This document shows positions 35,158 through 44,816 of a DNA stretch of 64,000 nucleotides, in pieces (the stretch's first letter is position 1; the number at the start of each line of letters is the position of its first letter). A program made the position numbers and the translations under genes. This stretch comes from Veillonellaceae bacterium (GTDB lineage: Bacteria; Bacillota; Negativicutes; Veillonellales; Veillonellaceae). The notes beneath the pieces were generated by a model that did not search any database, had not been told where the DNA came from, and saw only the letters and a program-made list of their open reading frames with translations. The stretch is taken from the NCBI GenBank assembly GCA_900766245.1, contig CAAFUR010000011.1:1-64000 (forward strand), given 5' to 3'.

Positions 35158-36241
35158 GATACTCATTTCCGGTTATTATGGATTTGGTAATGCCGGAGAT
35201 GAAGCGCTATTGAGTTCTATTTTGCAGGCATTGCTAGAACTAGAACCACGGGCTGAGATTACGGTGATTTCCGGAAATCCTGTAGAAACTATGAGTACCC
35301 ATAAGGTGAAAGCCATTGGTCGATTTGATATGTGGAAGATATACCAAGCGATATATTCCTGCGATATGCTCATTAGTGGTGGCGGTAGTTTGTTGCAAGA
35401 TGTAACAAGTGCGCGCAGTTTATATTACTACTTGAGTATTATCGCTTTAGCGAATACCTTGGGAAAACGAGTGATGATTTATGCCCAAGGCATTGGGCCT
35501 TTGCGTAAATCTTTGGCTCGTGCTACGGTGGGACGTGTATTGAATCAAGTATCTATGATTACTGTACGAGATCACGCCTCAAAAGAAGAACTGCTTTCCC
35601 TGGGGATCCATAATGTACCCATCACAGTGACTGCTGATGCGGTGCTAGGGATGCATCCAGTGGATACTGCGGTGGGCCGTGATATATTGGCATCTTATGG
35701 AGTTGATTTTGACCGACTGATTGTGGGAGTATCTGTACGTGCTTGGAAAGATTGCACAGAGTATCAAACTATATTGGCAAAAGCTCTCGACCAGATTCAG
35801 ACCGCTAAGGATGCACAGATCGTATTCATTCCCATGCAACATCGGGAAGATACGATGGAAGCAGAAACCATAGCTAAACAGATGAAATCAAAGTCCACGG
35901 TCCTAGCTGATTCGTATAGCACTACTGAGTTATTGGCGCTTAGTGGTTCCGTGGATGTCATGATAGGTGTACGACTCCATGCATTAGTATTTAGTGCGTT
36001 AATGGAAACACCTTGCTTAGGGATCTCCTATGACCCTAAAATTTTAAACTTTCTTCATATGATTGGTGAAGATCCGGTAGGTGATTTACATACATTAACA
36101 GTAGAACCTATTGTGGCACGTACAGTAGAAGTGTTAGAACGAAAGACTTTCATGGAAACTGTGCTAGAAAACATCCATGAGCTGCGAAGAAATGCATTAG
36201 AGAATGCTCGCATTGCCATTGGCATGCTGCATGATAAATAA
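35150..36241 (+). CDS. csaB: Polysaccharide pyruvyl transferase
   Basis: This 364-residue enzyme transfers pyruvate from PEP onto sugars of a secondary cell wall polymer, making the ligand for SLH-domain proteins in Gram-positives. Features are ILISGYYGFGNAGDEALL at the N terminus, DMLISGGGSLLQDVTS, IYAQGIGPLRK and VMIGVRLHALVFSAL near residue 285. ATG 35150 follows GAGGTG. The DUF5693 neighbour is typical. In a Negativicute the target is interesting because outer-membrane SLH proteins here anchor to peptidoglycan. Confidence 0.88.
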   Translation: MCKILISGYYGFGNAGDEALLSSILQALLELEPRAEITVISGNPVETMSTHKVKAIGRFDMWKIYQAIYSCDMLISGGGSLLQDVTSARSLYYYLSIIALANTLGKRVMIYAQGIGPLRKSLARATVGRVLNQVSMITVRDHASKEELLSLGIHNVPITVTADAVLGMHPVDTAVGRDILASYGVDFDRLIVGVSVRAWKDCTEYQTILAKALDQIQTAKDAQIVFIPMQHREDTMEAETIAKQMKSKSTVLADSYSTTELLALSGSVDVMIGVRLHALVFSALMETPCLGISYDPKILNFLHMIGEDPVGDLHTLTVEPIVARTVEVLERKTFMETVLENIHELRRNALENARIAIGMLHDK

Positions 36242-36279
36242 TTTACCTTAGAATTGTGTATAACACGGGAGGGTATAGT

Positions 36280-37107
36280 ATGTTAACACTTGAACAAAAA
36301 CAATTGATACAAGAAAAAGCAAAAGCGATTCGTGTAAACATCGTGAAATCTGTAACAGCAGCAAAATCTGGTCATCCAGGTGGATCCTTATCCATTGCTG
36401 ATGTAATGAGCTTGTTGTACTTTCAAGAAATGAATGTAAATCCAAATGAGCCTAAAGATCCAAACCGCGATCGTTTTGTCTTATCTAAAGGACATGCTGC
36501 ACCAGCTCTGTATGCTACGTTAGCAGAAAAAGGATTCTTTCCAACAGAAGAATTACTAAACTTGCGTAAAATTGACCATATCTTACAAGGTCATCCAGAC
36601 ATGAAATACATTCCAGGTGTAGATATGTCTACTGGTTCCTTGGGACAAGGTATTTCTGCGGCTTGTGGTATGGCATTGGCAGGTAAAATTGATGGAGCCT
36701 CCTACCGTGTGTACTCCGTACTAGGTGACGGCGAATTAGAAGAAGGACAAGTATGGGAAGCAGCGATGTTTGCGGCGCATTACAAATTGTCCAACTTAAC
36801 AGCCTTTGTAGATTTTAATGGCTTGCAAATCGATGGTGACATCACAAAAGTTATGAGTCCATTACCAATTGATGAAAAGTTCAAAGCTTTCGGGTGGCAT
36901 GTAATCGTGGTGGATGGTCATGATTTAGATGCCTTACATGCAGCAGTAACAGAAGCAAAAGCAACGATAGATAAACCGACTATGGTGATTATGAATACTG
37001 TTAAAGGTAAAGGTGTACAAGCTATGGAAGGCCAAGCAGGCTGGCATGGTAAGGCGCCATCACAAGAAGAATGTGACAAATTTGTAGCGGAATTGTTGGA
37101 GGTGTAA
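36280..37107 (+). CDS. Transketolase, N-terminal subunit
   Basis: This 275-residue thiamine-diphosphate-binding half of a split transketolase acts in the pentose phosphate pathway. SGHPGGSLSIADV, FVLSKGHAAPALYATLAE, MSTGSLGQGISAACGMA and the ThDP motif GDGELEEGQVWEAA...NGLQIDG are in order. ATG 36280 follows GGGAGGG. The C-terminal subunit starts two bases after the stop, so the two halves are made together. Confidence 0.94.
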   Translation: MLTLEQKQLIQEKAKAIRVNIVKSVTAAKSGHPGGSLSIADVMSLLYFQEMNVNPNEPKDPNRDRFVLSKGHAAPALYATLAEKGFFPTEELLNLRKIDHILQGHPDMKYIPGVDMSTGSLGQGISAACGMALAGKIDGASYRVYSVLGDGELEEGQVWEAAMFAAHYKLSNLTAFVDFNGLQIDGDITKVMSPLPIDEKFKAFGWHVIVVDGHDLDALHAAVTEAKATIDKPTMVIMNTVKGKGVQAMEGQAGWHGKAPSQEECDKFVAELLEV

Positions 37108-37109
37108 TC

Positions 37110-38042
37110 ATGGGAAAAGCGACTCGTGAAGCATATGGTGCAGCCTTAGTTAAAGTGGGTGCCACTCATAAAGATGTTGTTGTATTAGATGCAGATTTAT
37201 CTAAATCTACAAAAACTGATGAATTTAAAAAAGTATATCCTGAACGATTCTTTAATGTAGGGATTGCAGAGCAAAACTTAATTTCTGTAGGCGCTGGTTT
37301 AGCAGCAGCAGGGAAAGTACCATTTGTGTCTTCCTTTGCTATGTTTGCTACAGGTCGTGCCTTTGAACAAGTACGCAATGCTGTATGTTATCCAAAATTA
37401 AATGTAAAAGTATGTGCTACTCATGCGGGTATCACTGTAGGTGAAGACGGTGCGACACATCAAAGTTTAGAAGATATTTCTTGTATGCGTACATTGCCTA
37501 ATATGACTGTTGTGGTACCAGCCGATGCAGCAGAAACAGAAGCTGTCATCGCTTGGGCAGCAGAGTATCATGGTCCTGTGTATGTGCGGTTAGGCCGTGC
37601 CGGTGTAGAAGATGTGACACCAGAAGGTTACACATTTGTGCCGGGCAAATCTCAACAATTACGTGATGGTAAGGATGCTACGATTATTGCGTGTGGTGCT
37701 TTAGTGGGACCTGCCGTAGAAGCAGCAGCTACGTTAGAAGCAGAAGGTATTTCTGTGCGTGTCATCAACATGGCATCCATTAAACCTATCGATGTAGAAG
37801 CGATTGTGAAAGCGGCAAAAGAAACAGGTCTATTGATCACGGCTGAAGAGCATAATGTGATTGGTGGTTTAGGCAGTGCTGTGGCAGAAGTTGTTGTCAA
37901 AGAATGTCCAGTGCCTATGGGATTTGTAGGTGTAAAGGATACCTTTGGTGAATCTGGTACACCGAAAGAATTGATGGCAAAATATGGTCTAACAGCAGCT
38001 GATATTGTAGCAGCTACCAAACGAGGTATAGCGCGAAAATAG
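37110..38042 (+). CDS. Transketolase, C-terminal subunit
   Basis: This 310-residue partner of the preceding gene carries the pyrimidine-binding and C-terminal domains: VVLDADLSKSTKT, FFNVGIAEQNLISVGAGLAA with the conserved Glu, CATHAGITVGEDGATHQ, and the C-terminal ITAEEHNVIGGLGSAVAEVV. It begins two bases after its partner, behind TGGAGGTG. Complete by length. Confidence 0.94.
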   Translation: MGKATREAYGAALVKVGATHKDVVVLDADLSKSTKTDEFKKVYPERFFNVGIAEQNLISVGAGLAAAGKVPFVSSFAMFATGRAFEQVRNAVCYPKLNVKVCATHAGITVGEDGATHQSLEDISCMRTLPNMTVVVPADAAETEAVIAWAAEYHGPVYVRLGRAGVEDVTPEGYTFVPGKSQQLRDGKDATIIACGALVGPAVEAAATLEAEGISVRVINMASIKPIDVEAIVKAAKETGLLITAEEHNVIGGLGSAVAEVVVKECPVPMGFVGVKDTFGESGTPKELMAKYGLTAADIVAATKRGIARK

Positions 38043-38057
38043 GAAGGGAATGATAGA

Positions 38058-38744
38058 ATGATAGAATTTAGAAATGTCCATAAAGTATACGACAATGGGT
38101 CTGTTGCTTTAGAGGATGTGTCGATTCATATTGAAAAAGGAGAATTCGTATTAGTCTGTGGGCATTCTGGAGCAGGTAAATCAACATTTATTAAATTACT
38201 TTCACATGAAGTCACACCAGATTCTGGAACGGTTATTGTGAATGATGTTGATGTAACACGTATCAAATCTAGTAAAGTACCGTACTTGCGTAGAAAGTTA
38301 GGTATTGTATTCCAAGATTTCCGATTATTACCATCAAAAACAGTATTTGAAAATATTGCTTTCGCTTTAGAAGTTATCGAGGAAAAACCGAAAGTAATTA
38401 GAGAGAAAGTTTTAAATGTATTAGAATTGGTTGGATTGAGCGATAAAGCTAATGATTTGCCACAAGACCTTAGTGGTGGGGAGCAACAAAGGGTAGCTAT
38501 CGCTAGAGCCATTGTGAATAAACCATTGGTATTGATTGCGGATGAACCAACAGGTAACTTGGATCCTCAAACAAGCCGTGATATTTCTGACCTTTTCAAA
38601 GCCATCAATAACTCAGGTACAACTGTAGTGATGGTGACACATGATATGGATATGGTGTCTTATCTAAACAAGCGAGTGATTGCCTTAGAAGGCGGTCGTG
38701 TAGTAAGTGATCAAATGAGAGGGGCCGCATTCCATGAAAATTAG
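38058..38744 (+). CDS. ftsE: Cell division ATP-binding protein FtsE
   Basis: This 228-residue ABC ATPase works with FtsX to regulate cell-wall hydrolases at the septum. Walker A is CGHSGAGKSTFIK, the signature is LSGGEQQRVAIAR, and Walker B is LIADEPTGNLD. The Q-loop VFQDFRLLPSKTVFEN is the FtsE type. AGGAAGGGA precedes the ATG. Its end overlaps ftsX by 11 bases. Confidence 0.95.
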   Translation: MIEFRNVHKVYDNGSVALEDVSIHIEKGEFVLVCGHSGAGKSTFIKLLSHEVTPDSGTVIVNDVDVTRIKSSKVPYLRRKLGIVFQDFRLLPSKTVFENIAFALEVIEEKPKVIREKVLNVLELVGLSDKANDLPQDLSGGEQQRVAIARAIVNKPLVLIADEPTGNLDPQTSRDISDLFKAINNSGTTVVMVTHDMDMVSYLNKRVIALEGGRVVSDQMRGAAFHEN

Positions 38745-39621
38745 AACATTTAAGTATTATATAAAAGAAGCTATTCAATCTATGCGTCGTAATGGATTGA
38801 TGTCCTTGGCTTCTATCTCTACAGTCACATTGTCGTTGTTTATCCTAGGTGTGTTCGCCTGTGGTGTTGTGAATCTTAATAATTTGGCATCTCATTTAGA
38901 GAGCCAAGTGCAGATCAGTATCTATTTGAAGGATAACTTAACCACACCGCAAGTGATGGAATTAGGTAAAAAGTTAAAAGCCTTGCCAGAGCTAAAAGAT
39001 ATTGAATTTGTCACAAAAGATGAAGCTATGAAACGCTTTAAAGAGCGTTTAGGAGAACAACAGCAATTGGTAGAATCCTTAGATGGACATAATCCATTGC
39101 CAACGTCCTATGTGTTGACTTTCAATACACCAGAGCAAGTGAAAAGTACAGCGGAACTGGTGTCTAAATATCCAGAAGTAGAAAGCGCTCATTATGGGCA
39201 AGACGTGATTGAGCAAATTTTTGAAGTCACAAAAATTATCCGTATCGGCGGCATTGTGTTAATTGCTTTCTTAGCGGGGGCTACCTTATTTATCATTTCC
39301 AACACCATTCGATTGACTGTGTTCGCACGTCGTAAAGAAATTGGAATTATGAAGTATGTAGGGGCTACGAACTGGTTTATCCGTTGGCCTTTCGTATTGG
39401 AAGGTATGTTCTTGGGCGCTATTGGTGGTGCTATTGCAGGTGTTGCGACATGGCAATTCTATCGCTATATTACGGTGGAAGTGATTTCCAACTTTGCTTT
39501 TATGCCATTAGTACCAATGATGCCTTTCATCTATCAATTGTCAGCTGGCTTAGTAGGTGTAGGTATATTAGTAGGTGCTATTGGTAGTACTATTTCGTTA
39601 AAACAATATATGAAAGTGTAG
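38734..39621 (+). CDS. ftsX: Cell division protein FtsX
   Basis: This 295-residue membrane protein has one N-terminal helix and three C-terminal ones (IGGIVLIAFLAGATLFIISN, WPFVLEGMFLGAIGGAIAGVA and LSAGLVGVGILVGAIGS) with an extracytoplasmic loop between them (residues 55-165). The motif TVFARRKEIGIMKYVGATNWFIRWPF is characteristic. It should pass ATP-driven movement from FtsE to the LytM protein encoded just downstream. Confidence 0.94.
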   Translation: MKIRTFKYYIKEAIQSMRRNGLMSLASISTVTLSLFILGVFACGVVNLNNLASHLESQVQISIYLKDNLTTPQVMELGKKLKALPELKDIEFVTKDEAMKRFKERLGEQQQLVESLDGHNPLPTSYVLTFNTPEQVKSTAELVSKYPEVESAHYGQDVIEQIFEVTKIIRIGGIVLIAFLAGATLFIISNTIRLTVFARRKEIGIMKYVGATNWFIRWPFVLEGMFLGAIGGAIAGVATWQFYRYITVEVISNFAFMPLVPMMPFIYQLSAGLVGVGILVGAIGSTISLKQYMKV

Positions 39622-39623
39622 GA

Positions 39624-40805
39624 ATGATGAAGAAAAAAACTGTAACACTAGTAACTAGTTTACTATGCGGTTCTATCATGATGGCTACACCGTATTGGTA
39701 TCAAGCACAAGATGAAGACTTGACGAATCAGTTGTCAAATATTCAACAACAAATGACAAATGAAGCGAATAAAAAGTCTGAAGCTGAAAAAACTATTGGT
39801 ACCGTATATGAACAGTTACATGCTATACAACGTGATTTAGATACTGCCACTGCAGAATTAAAACAAGTGCAGGCAGAGCGGATTCAATTAGATAAAGATA
39901 TTACCAAAACGGAAGCGGAATTGAAAGAAGCACAAGCTCGCTTGCAGTCTCGTGAAAAAGTATTCTATAAACGAGTACGAGATATCTATATCAATGGTCG
40001 TTTAAGCTATTTAGATGTAGTAGTGGGTTCTAAAGATTTTAGCGATTTTGCAAACCGTATGGAAATGTTGAAACGCATTCTACAATCCGATATGGATTTG
40101 ATCAACACTATCAAAACAGAACGAGAAGATATTGCTAGCAAAAAAGCTAAATTAGAAGAAGATCGTGCTAAAGTATTAGAACTAGAAAAAGTAGCGCAAG
40201 AAAAGCAAAACGTAATTAATCAGAAAAAAGCAGAACGCCAAGCTGTGTTAGAACGGGCTATGAATGACCGAGATACAGCTGAACGTGCGTATAATGAGTT
40301 AATGGCGTCTTCCGCAAGCATTACTGCGATGCTACAACAGCGGGCTGCAGAACGTGCAGCGGCGGCAGCAGCGGCTGCAAGCCAAGGCGGTGGTGGCGGT
40401 GGTGCTACATGGGTGCAAGGATCTGGTCAATTAGCAGCCCCTGTGGTGGCGCCTATTACGTCTGACTTTGGTTGGCGTATTCACCCGATTTATGGCACAC
40501 GTCGTTTACATGCGGGCACTGACTTTGGTGTGGATGAAGGTACACCTGTGCATGCAGCGGATGGTGGCGTTGTCGTAGAAGCTGGTTGGGTTAGCGGTTA
40601 TGGATATACTGTTATCATTGACCATGGAAATGGTATGTCTACCTTGTATGCTCATAATAGTGAGGTAGCGGTAAGCCCAGGCCAAACTGTATCGAAAGGT
40701 CAAGTTGTTTCCTATTCTGGTAATACCGGAGGTTCTACAGGTCCACATCTTCACTTTGAAGTGCGTATTAATGGGGAACCAACAGATCCGATGGGATACT
40801 TATAG
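39624..40805 (+). CDS. M23 (LytM) murein hydrolase with coiled coil, EnvC-like
   Basis: This 393-residue exported protein has a signal peptide (VTLVTSLLCGSIMMATPYWYQA), a long coiled coil (about residues 30-235), an Ala/Gly-rich linker (AAAAAAASQGGGGGG) and a LytM domain. The domain keeps the zinc ligands in RRLHAGTDFG and GPHLHFEV, so it should cut peptidoglycan itself, unlike E. coli EnvC, which is degenerate. Its position two bases after ftsX suggests FtsEX activates it. The start is 39624, or 39627 three bases later. Confidence 0.9.
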   Translation: MMKKKTVTLVTSLLCGSIMMATPYWYQAQDEDLTNQLSNIQQQMTNEANKKSEAEKTIGTVYEQLHAIQRDLDTATAELKQVQAERIQLDKDITKTEAELKEAQARLQSREKVFYKRVRDIYINGRLSYLDVVVGSKDFSDFANRMEMLKRILQSDMDLINTIKTEREDIASKKAKLEEDRAKVLELEKVAQEKQNVINQKKAERQAVLERAMNDRDTAERAYNELMASSASITAMLQQRAAERAAAAAAAASQGGGGGGATWVQGSGQLAAPVVAPITSDFGWRIHPIYGTRRLHAGTDFGVDEGTPVHAADGGVVVEAGWVSGYGYTVIIDHGNGMSTLYAHNSEVAVSPGQTVSKGQVVSYSGNTGGSTGPHLHFEVRINGEPTDPMGYL

Positions 40806-40813
40806 AGGAGACT

Positions 40814-42049
40814 ATGAAAGAAAAAGAAAAACAAACCATCTGGAAACAGATTAAAAAATTTTTTTTCATCACCGATGCGAAACATGACGGTTTTGACGAT
40901 GACGAAGCATTTAGCTGGAAGTCAATCTTAAAAACTGCGGTGGGGGGAATTGTTGGGTGTATTCTTACGGTTCTCGTTGTTCTGACTGGTGTATTCTGGT
41001 ATATCTCAGGGTCGCCGTTGGGCATTGCTAAATTTGGATATACCTATTACATCACGACCCAGTGGGCCATGGATCCTCCAGCCAAAGAAGAACTCTTTGT
41101 GAATATGCTGAAAGGCTTAGCCAAAGGTACTCATGATAAACATACTGTCTACTTAGATAAAGATGACATGAAAGAGCTAGAAATGCATACCTCTTCTACT
41201 TATAGTGGGATTGGCCTATTGCTAGATTTTTCTGATGGAAAAACTCTGAAAGTAGGCGCTACGATGGAAGGACAGCCAGCGGAAGCGGCAGGGCTTCAAA
41301 AAGGAGATCAAATTCTTGCTATTGATGGCACACCTGTGTCTGATATTGAAAAAGAAGATGTAGCGAATCGCATTCGAGGTGAAGAAGGCACTTTCGTGGT
41401 ACTTCGTATCCTTCGCAATGGGGAAGAACAAGAGATTTCCATTGAACGGAAAACGATTGTAATGCCTACAGTAAAAGGGCAAATGCTAACCGAAGATATT
41501 GGTTATATTCGAGTTACCCAATTTGCGGAAAAAACAGTAGATGAATTTACGAAAGCCTATGAGGACCTTCAAGCTAAAGGGATGAAACGCTTAGTATTAG
41601 ACTTGCGTGATAATCCAGGTGGTTTAATCACTACTGCCCATGGTATAGGGCAATATTTGATACCTAAAGGGCCGATTGTAACGGTACAAACTAGAAAAGG
41701 CCGAAATAGCGTCTATATGTCTAGAGGTGACCATAGTCTAATTCCATTAGTTGTGTTGATTAATGGTAACTCTGCAAGCGCTTCAGAAATTATTGCTGGT
41801 GCGGTGCAAGATACGAAATCTGGCATTATTGTGGGTACAAAAAGCTATGGTAAAGGTACTGTGCAAAGTGTAGTACAAGGTCTTGATGAAGAAGGCTTAA
41901 AAATTACTATTGCTCGCTATCATACACCTAATGATAGGGTCATCGATGGTATTGGTATTATACCAGATGAAATTGTGGAGCCGTCCAAAGCAAATCCTGA
42001 AGAGGATGTACAGTTGGAACGGGCTATTGAAATTGTAAAAACTCTATGA
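40814..42049 (+). CDS. ctpA: C-terminal processing peptidase, S41 family
   Basis: This 411-residue serine protease is anchored by one helix (VGGIVGCILTVLVVLTGVFWYI). It carries a PDZ domain (GIGLLLDFSDGKTLKV to GDQILAIDGTPVSDIE) and an S41 domain whose Ser is in NGNSASASEIIAGA and Lys in TKSYGKGTVQSV, the catalytic dyad. It trims periplasmic or wall-associated substrates. It starts nine bases after the LytM gene, behind AGAGGAG. Confidence 0.93.
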   Translation: MKEKEKQTIWKQIKKFFFITDAKHDGFDDDEAFSWKSILKTAVGGIVGCILTVLVVLTGVFWYISGSPLGIAKFGYTYYITTQWAMDPPAKEELFVNMLKGLAKGTHDKHTVYLDKDDMKELEMHTSSTYSGIGLLLDFSDGKTLKVGATMEGQPAEAAGLQKGDQILAIDGTPVSDIEKEDVANRIRGEEGTFVVLRILRNGEEQEISIERKTIVMPTVKGQMLTEDIGYIRVTQFAEKTVDEFTKAYEDLQAKGMKRLVLDLRDNPGGLITTAHGIGQYLIPKGPIVTVQTRKGRNSVYMSRGDHSLIPLVVLINGNSASASEIIAGAVQDTKSGIIVGTKSYGKGTVQSVVQGLDEEGLKITIARYHTPNDRVIDGIGIIPDEIVEPSKANPEEDVQLERAIEIVKTL

Positions 42050-42078
42050 TATAGCGGCTTCGGCCGCTCTATCTATAG
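42050..42078 (+). terminator. UUCG hairpin after ctpA
   Basis: ATAGCGGC and GCCGCTCTAT pair around a TTCG tetraloop. With no T run it may be a weak terminator or an RNA-stabilising element ahead of obgE. Confidence 0.45.
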
Positions 42079-42095
42079 GGCTAGAGGAAAAAAAT

Positions 42096-43367
42096 ATGTT
42101 TATAGATCGTGCCCGTATATTAGTAAAAGCGGGAGATGGCGGTAACGGTATGAGTAGTTTCCGTCGAGAAAAATATGTGCCACAAGGGGGACCGAATGGT
42201 GGCGATGGCGGTAAAGGTGCCGACATCATTTTAAAAGCTGATAGAAATATCAATACACTTGTTGATTTTAGATATAAACGTCAATTCAAAGGCGATACCG
42301 GTGGTGCTGGACAAAGTGCTAACAAGCATGGTCGTGGCGCTGAAAATTTAATTGTTTCTGTTCCATTAGGAACAACGGTAACAGATGAAGAGTCTGGTAA
42401 ATTAATGGCTGATTTAGTCGAAGATGGACAAACTTACATGGTGGCCAAAGGTGGTCGCGGTGGTCGTGGTAATGCACGCTTTCAAAATAGTGCTAACCGT
42501 GTACCAACCTTTGCTGAAAAAGGAGAGCCTGGGGAAGAGCGTTGGTTAAATTTAGAGCTTAAAGTGTTGGCTGACGTGGGATTACTAGGATATCCAAGCG
42601 TGGGTAAATCCTCTATCATCCGCAAAGTATCTTCTGCAAAACCAGAAGTAGCTGCGTACCATTTTACTACATTAACTCCAGTATTAGGGGTAGTCTCTGT
42701 AGCACCAGGTAAAAGTTTCGTTATGGCAGATATTCCAGGTTTGATTGAAGGGGCTAGTGAAGGCATTGGCTTAGGACATTCCTTCTTGCGTCACGTAGAA
42801 CGTAGTAATATTTTGCTCCATGTATTGGATGTATCTGGATTAGAAGGTCGTGAACCTATTGAAGACTTTCATAAAATCAATGAAGAGTTAGCTAAATATA
42901 GCGAAAAATTAAGCAAGAAAAAACAATTAATCGTATTGAATAAAACAGACTTGTTACAAGATGAAGAAACATTGCCAAGAGTGACAAAATACTTTACTGA
43001 TCGAGACTATGAAGTATTTGCGGTGAATGCATTGACTGGAGAAGGGTTGCCATCATTAGTTGAACGCGCATGGTATTATGTTGAAAATTACGTGCCAGAG
43101 CCAGAAGTGGTGGATGACACTGTATACTATGAAGCAAAACCTGATACTGACTTCGTCATTACTCGTGGCGATGATGCATCCTATATTATCAGTGGTTCTC
43201 GTATTGAGAAATTGGTGGCTATGACAAATCTTGATGATGAACAAGCATTGCGAAGATTCCAAAAGATTTGGCGTTACATGGATTTAGATGCGGAATTGAA
43301 AAAACGTGGCATCCAAGATGGCGATGAAGTAGTCATCGGTGATCAACGATTTACTTTCCATGATTAG
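42096..43367 (+). CDS. obgE: GTPase ObgE
   Basis: This 423-residue GTPase has a role in ribosome assembly. A glycine-rich Obg fold (GDGGNGMSSFRREKYVPQGGPNGGDGG) is followed by the G domain with G1 LLGYPSVGKSS, switch-I TTLTPVLGVV, DIPGLIEGASEG and NKTD. A C-terminal OCT domain follows (FVITRGDDASYIISGSRIEKL). AGAGG precedes the ATG. It is followed nine bases later by yhbY, the usual order. Confidence 0.96.
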   Translation: MFIDRARILVKAGDGGNGMSSFRREKYVPQGGPNGGDGGKGADIILKADRNINTLVDFRYKRQFKGDTGGAGQSANKHGRGAENLIVSVPLGTTVTDEESGKLMADLVEDGQTYMVAKGGRGGRGNARFQNSANRVPTFAEKGEPGEERWLNLELKVLADVGLLGYPSVGKSSIIRKVSSAKPEVAAYHFTTLTPVLGVVSVAPGKSFVMADIPGLIEGASEGIGLGHSFLRHVERSNILLHVLDVSGLEGREPIEDFHKINEELAKYSEKLSKKKQLIVLNKTDLLQDEETLPRVTKYFTDRDYEVFAVNALTGEGLPSLVERAWYYVENYVPEPEVVDDTVYYEAKPDTDFVITRGDDASYIISGSRIEKLVAMTNLDDEQALRRFQKIWRYMDLDAELKKRGIQDGDEVVIGDQRFTFHD

Positions 43368-43375
43368 GAGATAGA

Positions 43376-43663
43376 ATGACAGGTAAACAAAAACGATATT
43401 TACGTGCCTTAGCAAGCACTATGCCGGCAGTGGTGATGATTGGTAAAGGGGGATTGGAAAATCCTGTTATCGACAGCGCACGAGCTGCCATTACAAAACG
43501 TGAATTAATTAAAGTAAAAGTGTTAAACAACTGCTTGGAAGATCCAAAAGAAATTTTGCCTGACCTAGCGGATATGTTAGGTGCAGAGTTAGTACAAATC
43601 ATCGGACATAATGGTGTATTGTACAAAAAAGCAAAAGATCCAAAAATTGAGTTGCCAAGATAA
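43376..43663 (+). CDS. yhbY: CRM-domain RNA-binding protein YhbY
   Basis: This 95-residue single-CRM-domain protein has KQKRYLRALASTMPAVVMIGKGGLENPVI and the later KVKVLNNCLEDP and QIIGHNGVLYKK. YhbY binds pre-50S ribosomal particles. Its place after obgE supports a ribosome assembly role. TAGGAG precedes the ATG. Confidence 0.93.
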   Translation: MTGKQKRYLRALASTMPAVVMIGKGGLENPVIDSARAAITKRELIKVKVLNNCLEDPKEILPDLADMLGAELVQIIGHNGVLYKKAKDPKIELPR

Positions 43664-43685
43664 TCAATCCACATGAGGTGAAGCG

Positions 43686-44813
43686 ATGAGAGAAGAGTTA
43701 CGACAGGCGAAACGAGTGATTGTTAAAGTAGGAACAAGCTCATTAACGCATGCAAATGGACGCATTAACATTGATAAAATGGAAGTGTTAGTCCGTCAAA
43801 TTTGTAATTTAGCAAATGCAGGGAAAGAAATGATTTTAGTTTCTTCTGGGGCTACTGCCGCAGGTCTTCCCTCATTGGGATTCACGTCTAGACCCGATGA
43901 CATTGCCTTAAAACAAGCGGCTGCTTCTGTGGGACAAGGTATTTTACTACATATGTATGAAAAACTATTCGCTGAATATGGACATACGGTAGGACAAATT
44001 CTTGTAACCCGTGAAGATACGGTGAAACGTAGTCATTATCTGAATCTTCGGAATACATTGACGGCCCTCATTGGATTAGGTGTTATTCCTATTATCAATG
44101 AAAATGATGTGGTGGCTATCGATGAATTTAAAATTGGTGATAATGATACATTATCTGCTAACATTGCTAGCATTATTGATGCAGATGCATTGATTATTTT
44201 ATCGGATATTGAAGGTCTATATACAGCGAATCCATCTACAGATCCTAAGGCTACATTAATCCATGAAGTAGAGGCTCTTACACCGTACATTTATGAAATT
44301 TCTGGTGGCGCAGGGTCGTCTTTGGGTACAGGCGGTATGTATACGAAGATTCAAGCTGCTCATATTGCAACGAACTCTGGAGTTCATATGATTATCGCCT
44401 CTGGTGACCATCCAGATAGTATTAAAGCTATTATGAATGGAGAAGAACGAGGCACGCATTTCTGGCCTCATCGAGATGTACCGCAAATTAAAAAGCGTTG
44501 GATGGCATTTGGCACACGTTTACAAGGTACCATTCATGTAGATAAGGGATGCCGTGATGCATTACTCATCAATGGATCTAGTATTTTGCCAGTAGGTATT
44601 TTATCTGCTGAAGGACAATTTGAAGAAGGGGATACCATATCTATCGTCCACGATGGAGAAGAAATTGCCCGCGGTATTGTGAACTTTAATCTATCTGACT
44701 TGTTACAGATTAAAGGACGTAAATCACAGGATATTCCTACTATACTTGGTGTTCGTGATACCTATCATGTAGTGGTGCATCGAGATAACTTAGTTGTCTT
44801 ACGACAGGAGTAA
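43686..44813 (+). CDS. proB: Glutamate 5-kinase
   Basis: This 375-residue enzyme makes gamma-glutamyl phosphate, the first step of proline synthesis. The kinase domain has VIVKVGTSSLT, LVSSGATAAGLPSLG, INENDVVAIDEFKIGDND and GTGGMYTKIQAA. A C-terminal PUA domain begins near residue 275 (GTIHVDKGCRDALLINGSSILPVGI). GAGGTGAAG precedes the ATG. proA starts three bases after the stop. Confidence 0.95.
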   Translation: MREELRQAKRVIVKVGTSSLTHANGRINIDKMEVLVRQICNLANAGKEMILVSSGATAAGLPSLGFTSRPDDIALKQAAASVGQGILLHMYEKLFAEYGHTVGQILVTREDTVKRSHYLNLRNTLTALIGLGVIPIINENDVVAIDEFKIGDNDTLSANIASIIDADALIILSDIEGLYTANPSTDPKATLIHEVEALTPYIYEISGGAGSSLGTGGMYTKIQAAHIATNSGVHMIIASGDHPDSIKAIMNGEERGTHFWPHRDVPQIKKRWMAFGTRLQGTIHVDKGCRDALLINGSSILPVGILSAEGQFEEGDTISIVHDGEEIARGIVNFNLSDLLQIKGRKSQDIPTILGVRDTYHVVVHRDNLVVLRQE

Positions 44814-44816
44814 ATT

